Below, in pieces: positions 36,819 to 45,925 of a stretch of DNA of 64,000 bases. A program made the position numbers and the translations under genes. The notes beneath the pieces are model-generated. The model saw nothing but the letters and a program-made list of their open reading frames with translations. It was not told the origin of the DNA and searched no databases. Position 1 is the first letter of the stretch. Each line of letters starts with the position of its first letter. Location: contig NC_008618.1 of assembly GCF_000010425.1 (NCBI RefSeq), forward strand, positions 1,791,946-1,855,945, written 5' to 3'. The DNA is from Bifidobacterium adolescentis ATCC 15703. Its GTDB lineage: Bacteria > Actinomycetota > Actinomycetes > Actinomycetales > Bifidobacteriaceae.

Positions 36819-38750
36819 CTACAGCACCGGAACGGACAGGAGGTACTGCGGGCCAGCGGACGAATTTCCGGAACCGTTCCCACCCAATCCAGCCTGCAGC
36901 GCATCGTCGAAAACTTCCGCAGCGGCGGCCAATTCGACCGTCTCGTCAATCAAATCGCCATTATCCGGCGTGAAACCGGTTTTCGCCAAGCCATAGCCGG
37001 TAATTGGTAGCGAGCTGGCGGACGAATCCGCCGAACCGTCGGACGAATCGCCACCGCTGTTCTTCGAAGAGCCGTCCACTCCCCCGACTTTCGCCACATT
37101 CTTCGACGTGGTGTCCGCTGCGGCGCCGAACGACGGGCGTAGTCCGCCCGCGTAGCTCATCACATCATCCATGCTGATGGCGTTCTTGTCATCGACCAAG
37201 CTGGTCGAATCGGCGGTGTTGTTCTTCGCCTGCGCGCGTTCGGCCTTGCGTTGCGCACGGGACCGCCGTTTCTCGGCTTTCGCGCACAACGATTGGCTGG
37301 CAGAGGCGGAACGCAACGTGTCCAGCACAGAAGCGTCATCGGCAGCGCCCGATTCGGACGTGTCGTCATCCGAATCCAGCTGGTCGGCGAATCGCAGCAC
37401 GATCTGGTGGAATGCGCTGGCCTGTCCGGTGTGCTCGCTGGCGTCCGCCAACGCGGTCATCGCCGCGGACACCTTGTCGGACGCGGTTTTGAGCTTCTCA
37501 TTGTCTTTGATGCCGACACGCACGTCGGCGATCGCCTGGGTTTCGTAGCTGCCAGCCGTGCCTGCGGTGGCGCCCAGTTCCTTAAGCCGAGCCGTGTATG
37601 CGTCGGTGAAATCCATCGAATACGGGATCATGGCCGCGGACAGCTGCGATTGGCCGGCACTGTAGTCTTTGGAGCCGCGCTGTTGTTCCTCGCCGGCGCG
37701 CTTGGTGAGCTCGTTCACCAAGCCGGATGTGCCACGCTGTTCGATGGTGCGAATCACCTCGTCGACGGCGTCGGCCGCGCCGATATGCCGGTATGCGGCG
37801 CTCACGTCGTTGACGGCGTTGGCCAGGTCTGCCACGGATTTAGCTACGGAGGTATCGCCGTTCAGTTCGGACGCGGTGCCGAGAATGGCGGGAAGCTGTG
37901 TGGCGTTGCCGATCGAACCGGACAGATGCGTGGTGTATGAGCCCACGTACGCGTCGATGTAGCCGTCGAACGCCTGATCGTGCGCTTTGGAACGTACGGC
38001 GATGGTCTGTTTGGCAAGCGCTTTCTCGTTGTCTCTGAGCTGTTCCAGTTGGGCGATGAGCTTGCGGTTGCGTTGCGAGCCGACGTTGGTCAGACCGTCC
38101 ACCAAGGTGGTTGCGCGCTTGGTCAGGTCAGGCAGTGATTGCTGAACGTTGCCTTCCACCGCGGCGATGGACAGTGAGCTCATGGTGAAGTGCTTCGCCG
38201 TCACGTAGGCGTTGAAGGTCAGGTCCTCGCCCGGTTTGCCGACCGCAGCCACCAGGGTCGAGGTGTTGTCGGATGAGACGAGCACGCCGTCATCGGCGGT
38301 CACGTCACTGCCGACGCGTCCGGGAATGGTGAAGGCGACGATTGGCGTCAGATTGGCGGTCACGTCGGGTTTCGTGGCATGCAGGGCGATGCGTATGCCG
38401 ATCATGCCGGAAGCGCCGGAAACGTCGGAAACGCTTACGTCGGGCCCGTTGAGGGTGAAGGAGGCGGATATTTTCCACGGCAATGCGACAACGCCTTTGG
38501 GAACGCGTTTCGACGTGGAGGATCCGCTGTTGGTCAGGAAAAGGCGGCCTGGTTTGTCGATGGAGGTGTAGGCGCTCATCACGTCATCATGCGATGCATC
38601 GGCCGCGTACTGCCCATTCTGTTGCAAGGCCGATATCGCGTCGTTCACGCCGACTGCCGCGACGGGAGCGGCGGTGATGACGGCGACCGCGATCGCCGCG
38701 GCAAGCGGGCGTCGGGCACCGGATGGACGGTTCGCGGTGGCGTGGCGCAT
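36819..38750 (-). CDS. Large secreted protein of unknown function
   Basis: The 643-residue exported protein has an Arg-rich N-terminus and a signal helix (RRPLAAAIAVAVITAAPVAAV). A beta-rich-looking domain (about 75-200) follows, then a long Ala/Asp/Lys helical region (about 205-480). A Cys-containing basic stretch (KAEKRRSRAQRKAERAQAK) and a Ser/Gly/Asp-rich low-complexity tail close the protein. There is no LPXTG motif or terminal membrane helix, so it is probably released or loosely wall-bound. The start at 38750 follows GAGAGG. I do not recognise the family. It is separated from the chorismate mutase gene by 109 bp. Confidence 0.8.
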   Translation of the reverse strand: MRHATANRPSGARRPLAAAIAVAVITAAPVAAVGVNDAISALQQNGQYAADASHDDVMSAYTSIDKPGRLFLTNSGSSTSKRVPKGVVALPWKISASFTLNGPDVSVSDVSGASGMIGIRIALHATKPDVTANLTPIVAFTIPGRVGSDVTADDGVLVSSDNTSTLVAAVGKPGEDLTFNAYVTAKHFTMSSLSIAAVEGNVQQSLPDLTKRATTLVDGLTNVGSQRNRKLIAQLEQLRDNEKALAKQTIAVRSKAHDQAFDGYIDAYVGSYTTHLSGSIGNATQLPAILGTASELNGDTSVAKSVADLANAVNDVSAAYRHIGAADAVDEVIRTIEQRGTSGLVNELTKRAGEEQQRGSKDYSAGQSQLSAAMIPYSMDFTDAYTARLKELGATAGTAGSYETQAIADVRVGIKDNEKLKTASDKVSAAMTALADASEHTGQASAFHQIVLRFADQLDSDDDTSESGAADDASVLDTLRSASASQSLCAKAEKRRSRAQRKAERAQAKNNTADSTSLVDDKNAISMDDVMSYAGGLRPSFGAAADTTSKNVAKVGGVDGSSKNSGGDSSDGSADSSASSLPITGYGLAKTGFTPDNGDLIDETVELAAAAEVFDDALQAGLGGNGSGNSSAGPQYLLSVPVL

Positions 38751-38859
38751 GCCGGACCTCTCAATCGCAATCGAAACAACTTTCCAAGGCATTTAATGTA
38801 GTGCCCGGCATGCCCGTCGGCAATGGACGTTCGCGCGGGGCGCGCGGAAAACGGACGGC

Positions 38860-39273
38860 TCAGGCGAAAACGTCGAGTACGCCCGGGTCTCCCCCGTTTT
38901 CGGCGATGCGCTTGTGGCGGCGCTTGGCCTCGGTCACCACGAATTCGCGGTACATTTCGGCGATTTCCGGATCCAGTCCGGCTTCGTCGGCAATGCGATG
39001 CAGACGCTCGATCTGGGCATGTTCACGCTGGTAATCGGCCGGCGCGAAGCCCGCACGCGCCTTGAGCACACCCACCTGCGACGTGTATTTGAACCGTTCC
39101 GCCAACAGCGAGACGATGGCGGTGTCGACGTTGTCTATCGATTGGCGCAGCGAGGCGATTTTAGCCACCACATCGGCCACTTCGGGGTTGTTCTGCGCGG
39201 TGCGCGCGTCGATGATGGTTTCGGATTCGGTTTCTTCTTCTGGCCGAAGCCAGTCATGTTCGCTGTCGCTCAT
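38860..39273 (-). CDS. Chorismate mutase, AroQ class
   Basis: The 137-residue protein has an all-helical AroQ domain at about 38-125: SLRQSIDNVDTAIVSLLAERFKY (quoted within limits) with conserved Arg and Lys (VGVLKARAG) and a late EFVVTEAKRRHKRI helix. It converts chorismate to prephenate for Phe/Tyr synthesis. The N-terminus adds about 35 acidic residues. The start at 39273 has TAGGCT 7 nt upstream and no Shine-Dalgarno (leaderless type). It is a stand-alone mutase, not fused to a dehydratase. Confidence 0.9.
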   Translation of the reverse strand: MSDSEHDWLRPEEETESETIIDARTAQNNPEVADVVAKIASLRQSIDNVDTAIVSLLAERFKYTSQVGVLKARAGFAPADYQREHAQIERLHRIADEAGLDPEIAEMYREFVVTEAKRRHKRIAENGGDPGVLDVFA

Positions 39274-39321
39274 GGGTATAAGCCTACCGCGCACCCTACC
39301 GCGGCATCTGCCGAACAGCGG

Positions 39322-39798
39322 TCACTTCGCGAAGTAACGCTGCAGCACGATGGTGGTTTCGGTGCTGACCGACACCGTGCGATGGATGAGGTTCAACAGC
39401 TCTTCGAGCTTGCTGGGCGATTCGACGCGAACGGTGAGCATGAAGCTGGGCGAACCGGCGACGGAATCGCAGGACATGATGCCGTCGATGTTTTTGAGCT
39501 TGTCTGGAATCTCGGCTTCCTGGGAGTAATCGATGGGCGTGACCGCGATGTAGGCGTTCACCGCAAGGCCGCGGCGCTCGTCGTCGATAACCGCCTTGTA
39601 GCCGCGGATCACGCCGCGACGCTCAAGCTTCTGCACGCGCGACTGCACGGCGGACACGGACAGGCCTGTCGCCTCGGAAAGGTGGGACAGCGTGGCTCGG
39701 CCATCCTTTTCAAGCATGTCGAGGATTACGCCATCGGTCGCGTCGAGCTGGCTCGCAACCGTACGTGCGTCTACCGGACCATTGTCACTGTTGGTCAT
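39322..39798 (-). CDS. Lrp/AsnC family transcriptional regulator
   Basis: The 158-residue regulator has an N-terminal HTH (LEKDGRATLSHLSEATGLS, then VSAVQSRVQKLERRGVIRGY) and a C-terminal RAM effector domain (SFMLTVRVESPSKLEELL). Such proteins sense amino acids and control their metabolism or transport. The start follows AAAGGGG. It lies 48 bp upstream of the chorismate mutase gene, but that gene has its own -10 box. Target genes are unknown. Confidence 0.92.
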   Translation of the reverse strand: MTNSDNGPVDARTVASQLDATDGVILDMLEKDGRATLSHLSEATGLSVSAVQSRVQKLERRGVIRGYKAVIDDERRGLAVNAYIAVTPIDYSQEAEIPDKLKNIDGIMSCDSVAGSPSFMLTVRVESPSKLEELLNLIHRTVSVSTETTIVLQRYFAK

Positions 39799-40104
39799 TC
39801 ATACCCCTTTTCCAACAATCCACTGCACCGGCCGCAATCGACCGTCCCCACTGCAGTTCCATGTTCTTTTTCTTCCTTACCATACCCACTACCGCGCACA
39901 TACCGTCGCGGAATCGCCGCAGTTTATCCGGACGGCGCAACGCTGTCATGAAATATCTTTGTTTTATTTAGCTCATACCCCCATATCGACCATATATATT
40001 TTTCCCATTTATCTTTTCTCGTCGTATTTTTACCTATTTTTTAATTGACAACGTTGTCCAAAAAGTGGCCAATTTCACGAAATTCGTCGAAACGTACGCA
40101 TAGG
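39799..40104. other. AT-rich gene-free spacer
   Basis: This stretch lies between the Lrp-type gene and the rho terminator. The part 39955-40050 is unusually AT-rich for this genome (runs such as TATATATTTTTCCC). It would carry the Lrp-gene promoter. No gene, RNA or repeat that I can support. Confidence 0.6.
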
Positions 40105-40140
40105 AAAGGGGCTACACGGCGATTGCCATGCAGCCCCTCA
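40105..40140 (-). terminator. Intrinsic terminator of rho
   Basis: GGGGCTGCATGGC/GCCGTGTAGCCCC on the minus strand with an AATC loop and a TTTCC tail, about 30 nt after the rho stop. Confidence 0.85.
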
Positions 40141-40169
40141 AACCTTCAGATTCGCTTGCAGCCGACGAC

Positions 40170-42149
40170 TCAGTTGCCGTTGGTGGCGTTGCCGCTCTGC
40201 TGGATGAGCGACGCCATGAAATCGCGGTTGGTCGCTGTCTTCTTCAGGCGTGGCACGAGCGTCTGGTAGGCCTGTTCCGGCTCGAGGCCGCCCAGCAGGC
40301 GACGCAGACGGTAGATGATTGGCAGTTCCTGCGGATCGGTGATGAGCTCCTCGCGGCGGGTGCCGGAGGCGTTCACGTCGATGGCCGGGAACAGGCGCTT
40401 GTCGGCGAGCTCACGGCTCAGGCGCAGTTCCATGTTGCCGGTGCCCTTGAATTCCTCGAAGATCACCTCGTCCATCTTGGAACCGGTTTCCACCAGCGCG
40501 GAGGAGATGATGGTCAGGGAGCCGCCGTTTTCGATGTTGCGGGCGGCGCCGAAGAACTTCTTCGGCGGGTACAGCGCCTGCGCGTCCACACCACCGGACA
40601 GGATGCGGCCGGAGGCCGGCGCGGCGATGTTGTAGGCGCGGGCCAGACGGGTCATGGAGTCGAGCAGCACCACCACGTCCTGGCCGAGCTCCACGAGACG
40701 CTTGGCGCGTTCGATGGCCAGTTCGGCGACGGTGGTGTGGTCGGAGGCCGGACGGTCGAAGGTGGAGGAGATGACCTCGCCCTGCACCGTGCGTTCCATG
40801 TCGGTGACTTCCTCCGGACGTTCGTCCACGAGGACGACCATCAGGTGGACTTCCGGATTGTTGGTGGCGATCGCGTTGGCGATGTTCTGCAGGGTGATGG
40901 TCTTGCCGGCCTTCGGCGGGGACACGATCAGGCCACGCTGGCCCTTGCCGATCGGCGCCACGATGTCGATGAGGCGGCCGGTGAGCTTGTTCGGCGTGGT
41001 CTCCTGCTTCAGGCGTTCCTGCGGATACAGCGGGGTGAGCTTGCTGAACTGCGGACGATGCTGCGCTTCCTCGACGCTCATGCCGTTGATGGAGTCGATG
41101 GACTGCAGCGGCACGAACTTCTGACGCTGGTTGCGACGTTCGCCTTCACGCGGGGCGCGGATGGAGCCGTGCACGGCGTCGCCCTTGCGCAGGCCGTACT
41201 TCTTGACCTGGCCCATGGAGACATACACGTCGTTCGGTCCCGGCAGGTAGCCGGACGTACGCACGAACGCGTAGGAGTCGAGCACGTCGACGATGCCGGC
41301 GACCGGCACGAGGTCTTCCTTCGGCTCGTCGCGATGCTGGTCGCGGTCAGCGCGATCCATACGATCGTTGCGCTGGTCGCGGTCGGCGTTGCGGTCCATG
41401 CGGTCGGCGCGATCGTTACGGTCGTTGCGATCATTGCGATCGCCCCTGCCGCGACGCTCGTCACGCTCGTCGTAATCGCGGTCACGGACACGCATACGGC
41501 GGCCACGGCGATCGTTGCGTCCACGGCTGTGACGGTATTCGTTGTCTTCGGTCTCGTCGCGACGCTTATCATCGTCGGCGTCTTCCTGCGACGGCAGCGT
41601 GGCGAGGATGTCATCAAGGTCGCGCACGACGTCTTCGTTCTTCGGCCCGTCCGCCACGCGACGGCGGCGACGCGGCTCGAAATCGTCCCTACGGTCGTCA
41701 TCACGACGGCGACGGCGGTCATCCTGCTTCGGAGCGGCATCGTCAAGGCCCAGTTCGGCGAGCAGGTCGGCGCCGGCTTCGGCGTCACGATGGCGACGAC
41801 GCTTCGGCGCTTCATCGTTCGGCTTCAACGCGTCCACCGCTGCCACGGCATCCGCGACTTCGGAGGATTCCGCGGACTTGGCCTGCTTGGCACGGACGGG
41901 GCGTTCCTCCTGCTTGGCTTCATCGGCCTTCTTGTCCTTTGCCGATTTGACCTCAGCGTCTGCGGCGGGAGCGGACTTTGGCGCGCGCACGGTGACGCCG
42001 GCCGGAGCCTGGCCGCCGGAACGGGCGGCTTGAAGTGTTGCGATCAGTTCGGTCTTGCGCATGGTGGAGACACCACGAAGTCCCATCTGCTTGGCGAGCT
42101 CCTTGAGCTCGGGCAGTTTCATATCATCGAGATTAGGGCTTGTTGCCAC
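40170..42149 (-). CDS. rho: Transcription termination factor Rho, with long Arg/Asp-rich insert
   Basis: The 659-residue hexameric RNA helicase ends transcription. It has an N-terminal SAP-like helical domain (LDDMKLPELKELAKQMGL), then a very polar insert at about 65-260 rich in Arg, Asp, Asn and Glu (repeats like NDRNDRNDRADRMDRN). The cold-shock RNA-binding domain and the RecA-like ATPase follow (Walker A PPKAGKT, LVDERPEEVTDM, DSMTRLARAYN). Long inserts are known in actinobacterial Rho and help it bind structured GC-rich RNA. The start is taken as GTG at 42149 (VATSPNL), 9 nt after AAGGAAAGG; an upstream in-frame ATG lacks a site. Confidence 0.95.
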   Translation of the reverse strand: MATSPNLDDMKLPELKELAKQMGLRGVSTMRKTELIATLQAARSGGQAPAGVTVRAPKSAPAADAEVKSAKDKKADEAKQEERPVRAKQAKSAESSEVADAVAAVDALKPNDEAPKRRRHRDAEAGADLLAELGLDDAAPKQDDRRRRRDDDRRDDFEPRRRRRVADGPKNEDVVRDLDDILATLPSQEDADDDKRRDETEDNEYRHSRGRNDRRGRRMRVRDRDYDERDERRGRGDRNDRNDRNDRADRMDRNADRDQRNDRMDRADRDQHRDEPKEDLVPVAGIVDVLDSYAFVRTSGYLPGPNDVYVSMGQVKKYGLRKGDAVHGSIRAPREGERRNQRQKFVPLQSIDSINGMSVEEAQHRPQFSKLTPLYPQERLKQETTPNKLTGRLIDIVAPIGKGQRGLIVSPPKAGKTITLQNIANAIATNNPEVHLMVVLVDERPEEVTDMERTVQGEVISSTFDRPASDHTTVAELAIERAKRLVELGQDVVVLLDSMTRLARAYNIAAPASGRILSGGVDAQALYPPKKFFGAARNIENGGSLTIISSALVETGSKMDEVIFEEFKGTGNMELRLSRELADKRLFPAIDVNASGTRREELITDPQELPIIYRLRRLLGGLEPEQAYQTLVPRLKKTATNRDFMASLIQQSGNATNGN

Positions 42150-42365
42150 TGGTAGCTGCCTTTCCTTGGCTTCCACAGGCATGCGCCCGCGACAGCTGTA
42201 AAAAAGAATTGCGGAAAATTTCCGTCGAATGAAAAGTCCGCCGCGAAACATCGCGGTTTTCGAACTGTCCTAACCATACAACGCAACCCAGACCAACGCA
42301 AAGCGGGCACGCGCGGTCCGCCCGTGCGGTTCGCGCACCGCGCAATCGCAATAAAAATCGCAATG

Positions 42366-42394
42366 AAAAAGCCCATGCCAAAAAGCATGGGCTT
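42366..42394 (-). terminator. Intrinsic terminator downstream of the FAD oxidoreductase gene
   Basis: AAGCCCATGC/GCATGGGCTT form a 10-bp stem running into TTTTTCATTG on the minus strand, about 120 nt after the stop and beyond repeat copy B. The spacer 42150-42365 upstream of rho holds several AATCGCAA heptamers and no gene. Confidence 0.85.
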
Positions 42395-42411
42395 GATCAA
42401 AGTTACGCTGC

Positions 42412-42516
42412 GAAAAATAAATAACGCGTGCGAAGACGCCCGTCTGAGGCCGAAGGCGTACAAAGGTACGTCGAGCGCCGGAGAAAGGGCATATACGCAC
42501 GCGTTATTTATTTTTC
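42412..42516. repeat. Intergenic inverted-repeat element with shared core (copy B)
   Basis: Perfect 21-bp arms: GAAAAATAAATAACGCGTGC plus G on the left (42412-42432) and the exact complement at 42496-42516. Inside lies GAAGGCGTACAAAGGTACG followed by TCGAGCG (42452-42477), nearly identical to the core of copy A at 9033-9057. The arms of A and B are unrelated. It abuts the stop codon of the FAD oxidoreductase gene. Confidence 0.8.
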
Positions 42517-44105
42517 TACTTTTCTTCGTGGTAGGACTTGTCAGTGTTGACCGACCACACGTTGTCTTTCGACGTTTCGCCGCTCTTGATGTCCTTGACG
42601 GCTTCGATGGCGGTGGCCATGGAGTGGTCCATGTTGTTGTAACGGTGCTGTCCGTTACGGCCAACGCAGTACAGGTTGCCGAAGGAGTCGAGGTAGTCGA
42701 CGAGTTCGGGCATGCGGTCGTAGGTGTCGAAGTAGGCCGGGTAAGCCTTCTTGACGCGTTCGCGGTGGGAGTCGAGCACGTCCTGCGGGCCGTTGATGAC
42801 CTGCATGCGGGTGAGCTCCTGGATGGCGAACTTGGTGGCTTCCTCGTCGGTCATGTTCCAGAAGGAGTCGCCTTCCTCGCAGAAGTATTCGAGGCCGATC
42901 CACACGGTGTTGTCGACGTCCTTGACCAGGTACGGGCTCCAGTTGTTGAAGATCTGCAGACGGCCGACCTTGTAGCCCGGATCCTGCACGTAAATCCAGC
43001 AATCCGGCACGATCGGCGGGTTGCCGAGGGTCGGAATGTCGGTGGTGTTGGTCAGGCGCAGGTGCTTGACGAGCAGGCCGACGGTGACGAAATCGCGGTA
43101 CGGCAGGCCGTTGGCGATTTCGGTCATATCCTTCGGAGCCGGATGGTCGGAGGCGTCCACGGCGTTGACAAGGTCCTTGACCGGCATGGAGGAAATGAAG
43201 TCGTCCGCGGCCATTTCGGTGCGGTTGCCTTCGGAATCCTCGTACACGACGGATGCGATCTTGCCGTCCTTCTGGCGAATTTCCACCACATTGGCGTCGG
43301 TGATGACCTTCACGCCGGCGGCTTCGCAGTTGGATTCGACGGTTTCCCACAGCTGGCCCGGGCCAAGCTTCGGATACCAGAATTCCTCGATGAGGGAGGT
43401 TTCGACTTCGGAGTTGTCGCGCTTCTTCGGCAGGAGCTTCTGGAAGGCGTTCTTCAGCACGCCCATGATGCTCAGGCCCTTGACGCGCTGCGCACCCCAG
43501 TCGGCGGAGATTTCGGACGGGTGACGGCCCCACAGCTTCTCGGTGTAGCCCTCGAAGAACATGGAGTAGAGCTTACGGCCGAAACGGTTGATGTAGAAGT
43601 TCTCCAGGTTGGTTTCCGGCAGCTTGTGCACCATGGACTTCAGGTAGCTGAAGCCGGCGACCATGGTGAGCTTGAAGCCCATGGCCTTCAGGGTGTTGGC
43701 GCTCAGGGAAATCGGGTAGTCGAGGAAGTGGCGGTTCCAGTAGATGCGGGACACGCGGTGGCGCTTGAGCATCACCTTGTCTTCGATTTCCGGATCCGGG
43801 CCGCCCGGCTCCATATCATGCTCGCGGTGGAGCTTCTTGTCATCATAGCTGGGTGCGCCCTGCAGCGGCAGAACGTCCTTCCACCAGTCCATGATGCGGT
43901 CGTCCTTCGAGAAGAAGCGGTGGCCGCCGATATCCATACGATTGCCGTCATGCTTGACGGTGCGGGAGATGCCGCCGAATTCGCGGGTGGCTTCCAGCAC
44001 GGTCACGTCGTACTGTTCGGAGCCACCGTCCTTGACGAGCTCCCAAGCGGCAGTCAGGCCGGCAGGGCCGCCACCGATGATGACCACGGATTGCTTTTGC
44101 GTCAC
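42516..44105 (-). CDS. FAD-dependent oxidoreductase (UDP-galactopyranose mutase/amine-oxidase-like)
   Basis: The 529-residue flavoprotein has an N-terminal dinucleotide-binding motif ([17 protein letters not shown]) and [16 protein letters not shown] after it. The C-terminal FAD contact region reads [20 protein letters not shown]. The fold belongs to the family that includes UDP-galactopyranose mutase and protoporphyrinogen oxidase. It is longer than classical Glf (about 370-400), so a sugar-nucleotide mutase role is possible but not proven. The start is GTG at 44105 with AAGGAGAC upstream. An unusual inverted repeat and a terminator follow. Confidence 0.85.
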   Translation of the reverse strand: MTQKQSVVIIGGGPAGLTAAWELVKDGGSEQYDVTVLEATREFGGISRTVKHDGNRMDIGGHRFFSKDDRIMDWWKDVLPLQGAPSYDDKKLHREHDMEPGGPDPEIEDKVMLKRHRVSRIYWNRHFLDYPISLSANTLKAMGFKLTMVAGFSYLKSMVHKLPETNLENFYINRFGRKLYSMFFEGYTEKLWGRHPSEISADWGAQRVKGLSIMGVLKNAFQKLLPKKRDNSEVETSLIEEFWYPKLGPGQLWETVESNCEAAGVKVITDANVVEIRQKDGKIASVVYEDSEGNRTEMAADDFISSMPVKDLVNAVDASDHPAPKDMTEIANGLPYRDFVTVGLLVKHLRLTNTTDIPTLGNPPIVPDCWIYVQDPGYKVGRLQIFNNWSPYLVKDVDNTVWIGLEYFCEEGDSFWNMTDEEATKFAIQELTRMQVINGPQDVLDSHRERVKKAYPAYFDTYDRMPELVDYLDSFGNLYCVGRNGQHRYNNMDHSMATAIEAVKDIKSGETSKDNVWSVNTDKSYHEEK

Positions 44106-44227
44106 TTTGAAGTCTCCTTACAAACAAAATCGAAGATATTCTACCCGAAGGTAGGGAAACGCACAGCGCACCTGTGCGCATGCACACAAAATCACCGCCA
44201 AGTCCGACAGCAATCGCCCTGATAGAA

Positions 44228-44268
44228 GGAAAACCAGCCGTACGGCTTCCGCCGAAGACTGGTTTTCC
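44228..44268 (-). terminator. Terminator of the GNAT-DUF2469 operon
   Basis: GGAAAACCAG/CTGGTTTTCC with inner GCCGTACGGC pairing, ten nucleotides after the DUF2469 stop, with TTTTCC on the minus strand. Confidence 0.85.
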
Positions 44269-44277
44269 GTAGGTCCG

Positions 44278-44589
44278 CTACATGCTGTCGGGAATGTCGA
44301 TGTCGGTTTTCTGCACTTCCTCGACGTTCACGTCCTTGAACGTGACGATGCGCACGTTCTTGACGAAACGGCTGGAACGGTAGACGTCCCACACCCACGC
44401 GTCGGTCAGCCGCACGTCGAAGTAGACGTCCTGGCCGGCGGAACGCACGTTGAAATCGACCTTATTGGCCAGATAGAAGCGGCGCTCGGTCTCCACAACG
44501 TAGGTGAACAGTTTGATGACGTCGCGGTATTCCTTGTATAGGGACAGCTCGGCGTCGGTTTCGTAGTTGTCGAGGTCCTCGGCGCTCAT
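44278..44589 (-). CDS. DUF2469 family protein
   Basis: The 103-residue small actinobacterial protein of unknown function is clearly recognisable: MSAEDLDNYETDAELSLYKE (start), VVETERRFYLANKVD and RFVKNVRIVTFKDVNVEE. It is acidic and cytosolic. Its ATG overlaps the stop of the upstream GNAT gene by 4 nt (ATGA), so the two are co-translated and probably functionally linked. In other actinobacteria members sit near ribonuclease HII and signal peptidase genes; that neighbourhood is absent here. Confidence 0.93.
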   Translation of the reverse strand: MSAEDLDNYETDAELSLYKEYRDVIKLFTYVVETERRFYLANKVDFNVRSAGQDVYFDVRLTDAWVWDVYRSSRFVKNVRIVTFKDVNVEEVQKTDIDIPDSM

Positions 44590-45656
44590 CGTCTGCCTTC
44601 CGTGTCGCGCTTGCGGCCACGTCCAAGCGTGCGCCACCAAGCATCCTTCGAGGTTTTGCGCTCATCCGAGCTGTACGGCCAGTTGTTGTCGGCATCGCCG
44701 GCCTTCTGGTCCGTCTTCGCCGTTCCGGATGCTTCGTTCGGCTGCGATTCCTGCGATGGCGCGGCAGACGTCTCGTCGGCGGAGGTCTGCGCCGTGTCTC
44801 CACTCTGGCCTGCCGCTGCGGCATCGTCCGCATCGCCCTTATGTACGGAGTTGAGTTGGATGGCGATCGAGTGTTCGCGGGCGCTCAACGCCTCCTTGAC
44901 GCCCGGATTGTCTTCGATCACGTGCATGCCGAACGCGTCGAGCGAGCGGATCGGGTCGAATTCGTCGACGAGCGTGTCCATGACGATGAGGTCCTGGTAA
45001 CGGTTCTCCGACGCGTTCCACAGGGCATCGCGCGAACGGCCGGACGGCACGAAGCCGAGCGACTGGTAGACGGATACGGAACGCGTGTTCTGTTCCGGCA
45101 CGGCCACCCAAATGCGGTGCATGCCGAGGCCCGCCGGTTCCGGCGCGAAGCCGTACGTCATCACGCGGGGCATGATGTCTCGCGAGTAGCCGCGGCCGCG
45201 GTAGTCCTTGCCGAGCACCACTTGGATGCGGGCGGAACGTGCCCAGCCGTCGATGTCGATGAGGAAGATCATGCCGATCACGTTGTCGGAAGAGGCCGCG
45301 TCAAGCTCGCCGTCGCCGTCATGGTCGGTTTCGGTGACGATGGACCATGCGATGGTACGACGAGATTCCGGATCCCCCACGCCGGATTCGTTCGATTTTT
45401 CGCCATTGGACCATGCCACGGAACGACGCACCCACGCGTTCACAGCGCCACGTTCGGCCACGCGGTCCTTGCCGGTGATGCCGGATGCGCCGACGTACGC
45501 CTCAATGACCTCCATGCGTGCGATGTCGTCGATGGTGGCGGGGCGCAAGTGCACCATCTCGCCCTTGATGGGCGGAATGACGATGCGTTCCGGCAGCTCC
45601 CTCGCCCGCTGGTCCGTCGTCTGTTCCTTCGCTGTGGTTTCAGCGTACTCTGACAT
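44586..45656 (-). CDS. GNAT family N-acetyltransferase with disordered C-terminal tail
   Basis: The 356-residue protein has a GNAT domain at about 30-235. HLRPATIDDIARME is motif C/D-like, the acetyl-CoA loop is VVLGKDYRGRGYSRDIM, and SVSVYQSLGFVPSGRSRDALW is the terminal motif. It resembles RimJ/RimL-type protein acetyltransferases. After about residue 270 the chain is Ala/Asp/Ser/Gln-rich and probably disordered, ending in a basic segment (LGRGRKRDTEGRR). The start follows AGGAAACG. The substrate is unknown. It is coupled to DUF2469 by a 4-nt overlap. Confidence 0.9.
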   Translation of the reverse strand: MSEYAETTAKEQTTDQRARELPERIVIPPIKGEMVHLRPATIDDIARMEVIEAYVGASGITGKDRVAERGAVNAWVRRSVAWSNGEKSNESGVGDPESRRTIAWSIVTETDHDGDGELDAASSDNVIGMIFLIDIDGWARSARIQVVLGKDYRGRGYSRDIMPRVMTYGFAPEPAGLGMHRIWVAVPEQNTRSVSVYQSLGFVPSGRSRDALWNASENRYQDLIVMDTLVDEFDPIRSLDAFGMHVIEDNPGVKEALSAREHSIAIQLNSVHKGDADDAAAAGQSGDTAQTSADETSAAPSQESQPNEASGTAKTDQKAGDADNNWPYSSDERKTSKDAWWRTLGRGRKRDTEGRR

Positions 45657-45834
45657 GATTATCGTTTCCTATGTTTCTCGGCGCGGTCCCTCGCCGCACC
45701 CATACCGACGGTATTGTACCCGACTGAACGCCAGCTGGGAGTTTTGTTAGGCAAAATCCCCGTGAAACCTCCCCAGCCGACGCGTGAATCGTACGAAAAG
45801 GCATGTAAAAGCAGATAAAAAGCAACAAAATGCA

Positions 45835-45885
45835 GAAAGGCGTGCGTTTTTACGATTCCTCTCATCGCAAAAACGCACGCCTTTC
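45835..45885 (-). terminator. Terminator of gatCAB (bidirectional)
   Basis: GAAAGGCGTGCGTTTTT/AAAAACGCACGCCTTTC form a 17-bp stem; on the minus strand a T-rich stretch follows. The spacer 45657-45925 has no other feature I can support. Confidence 0.88.
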
Positions 45886-45925
45886 GATGCCATCAATCAG
45901 GCAACGTTCGGCAATCGCCGGAATG

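Noticed and set aside
36691..36996. 101-codon plus frame overlapping the end of the large secreted-protein gene
   Set aside because: Mostly antisense to that gene's 3' end, no ribosome site and no homology that I recognise.
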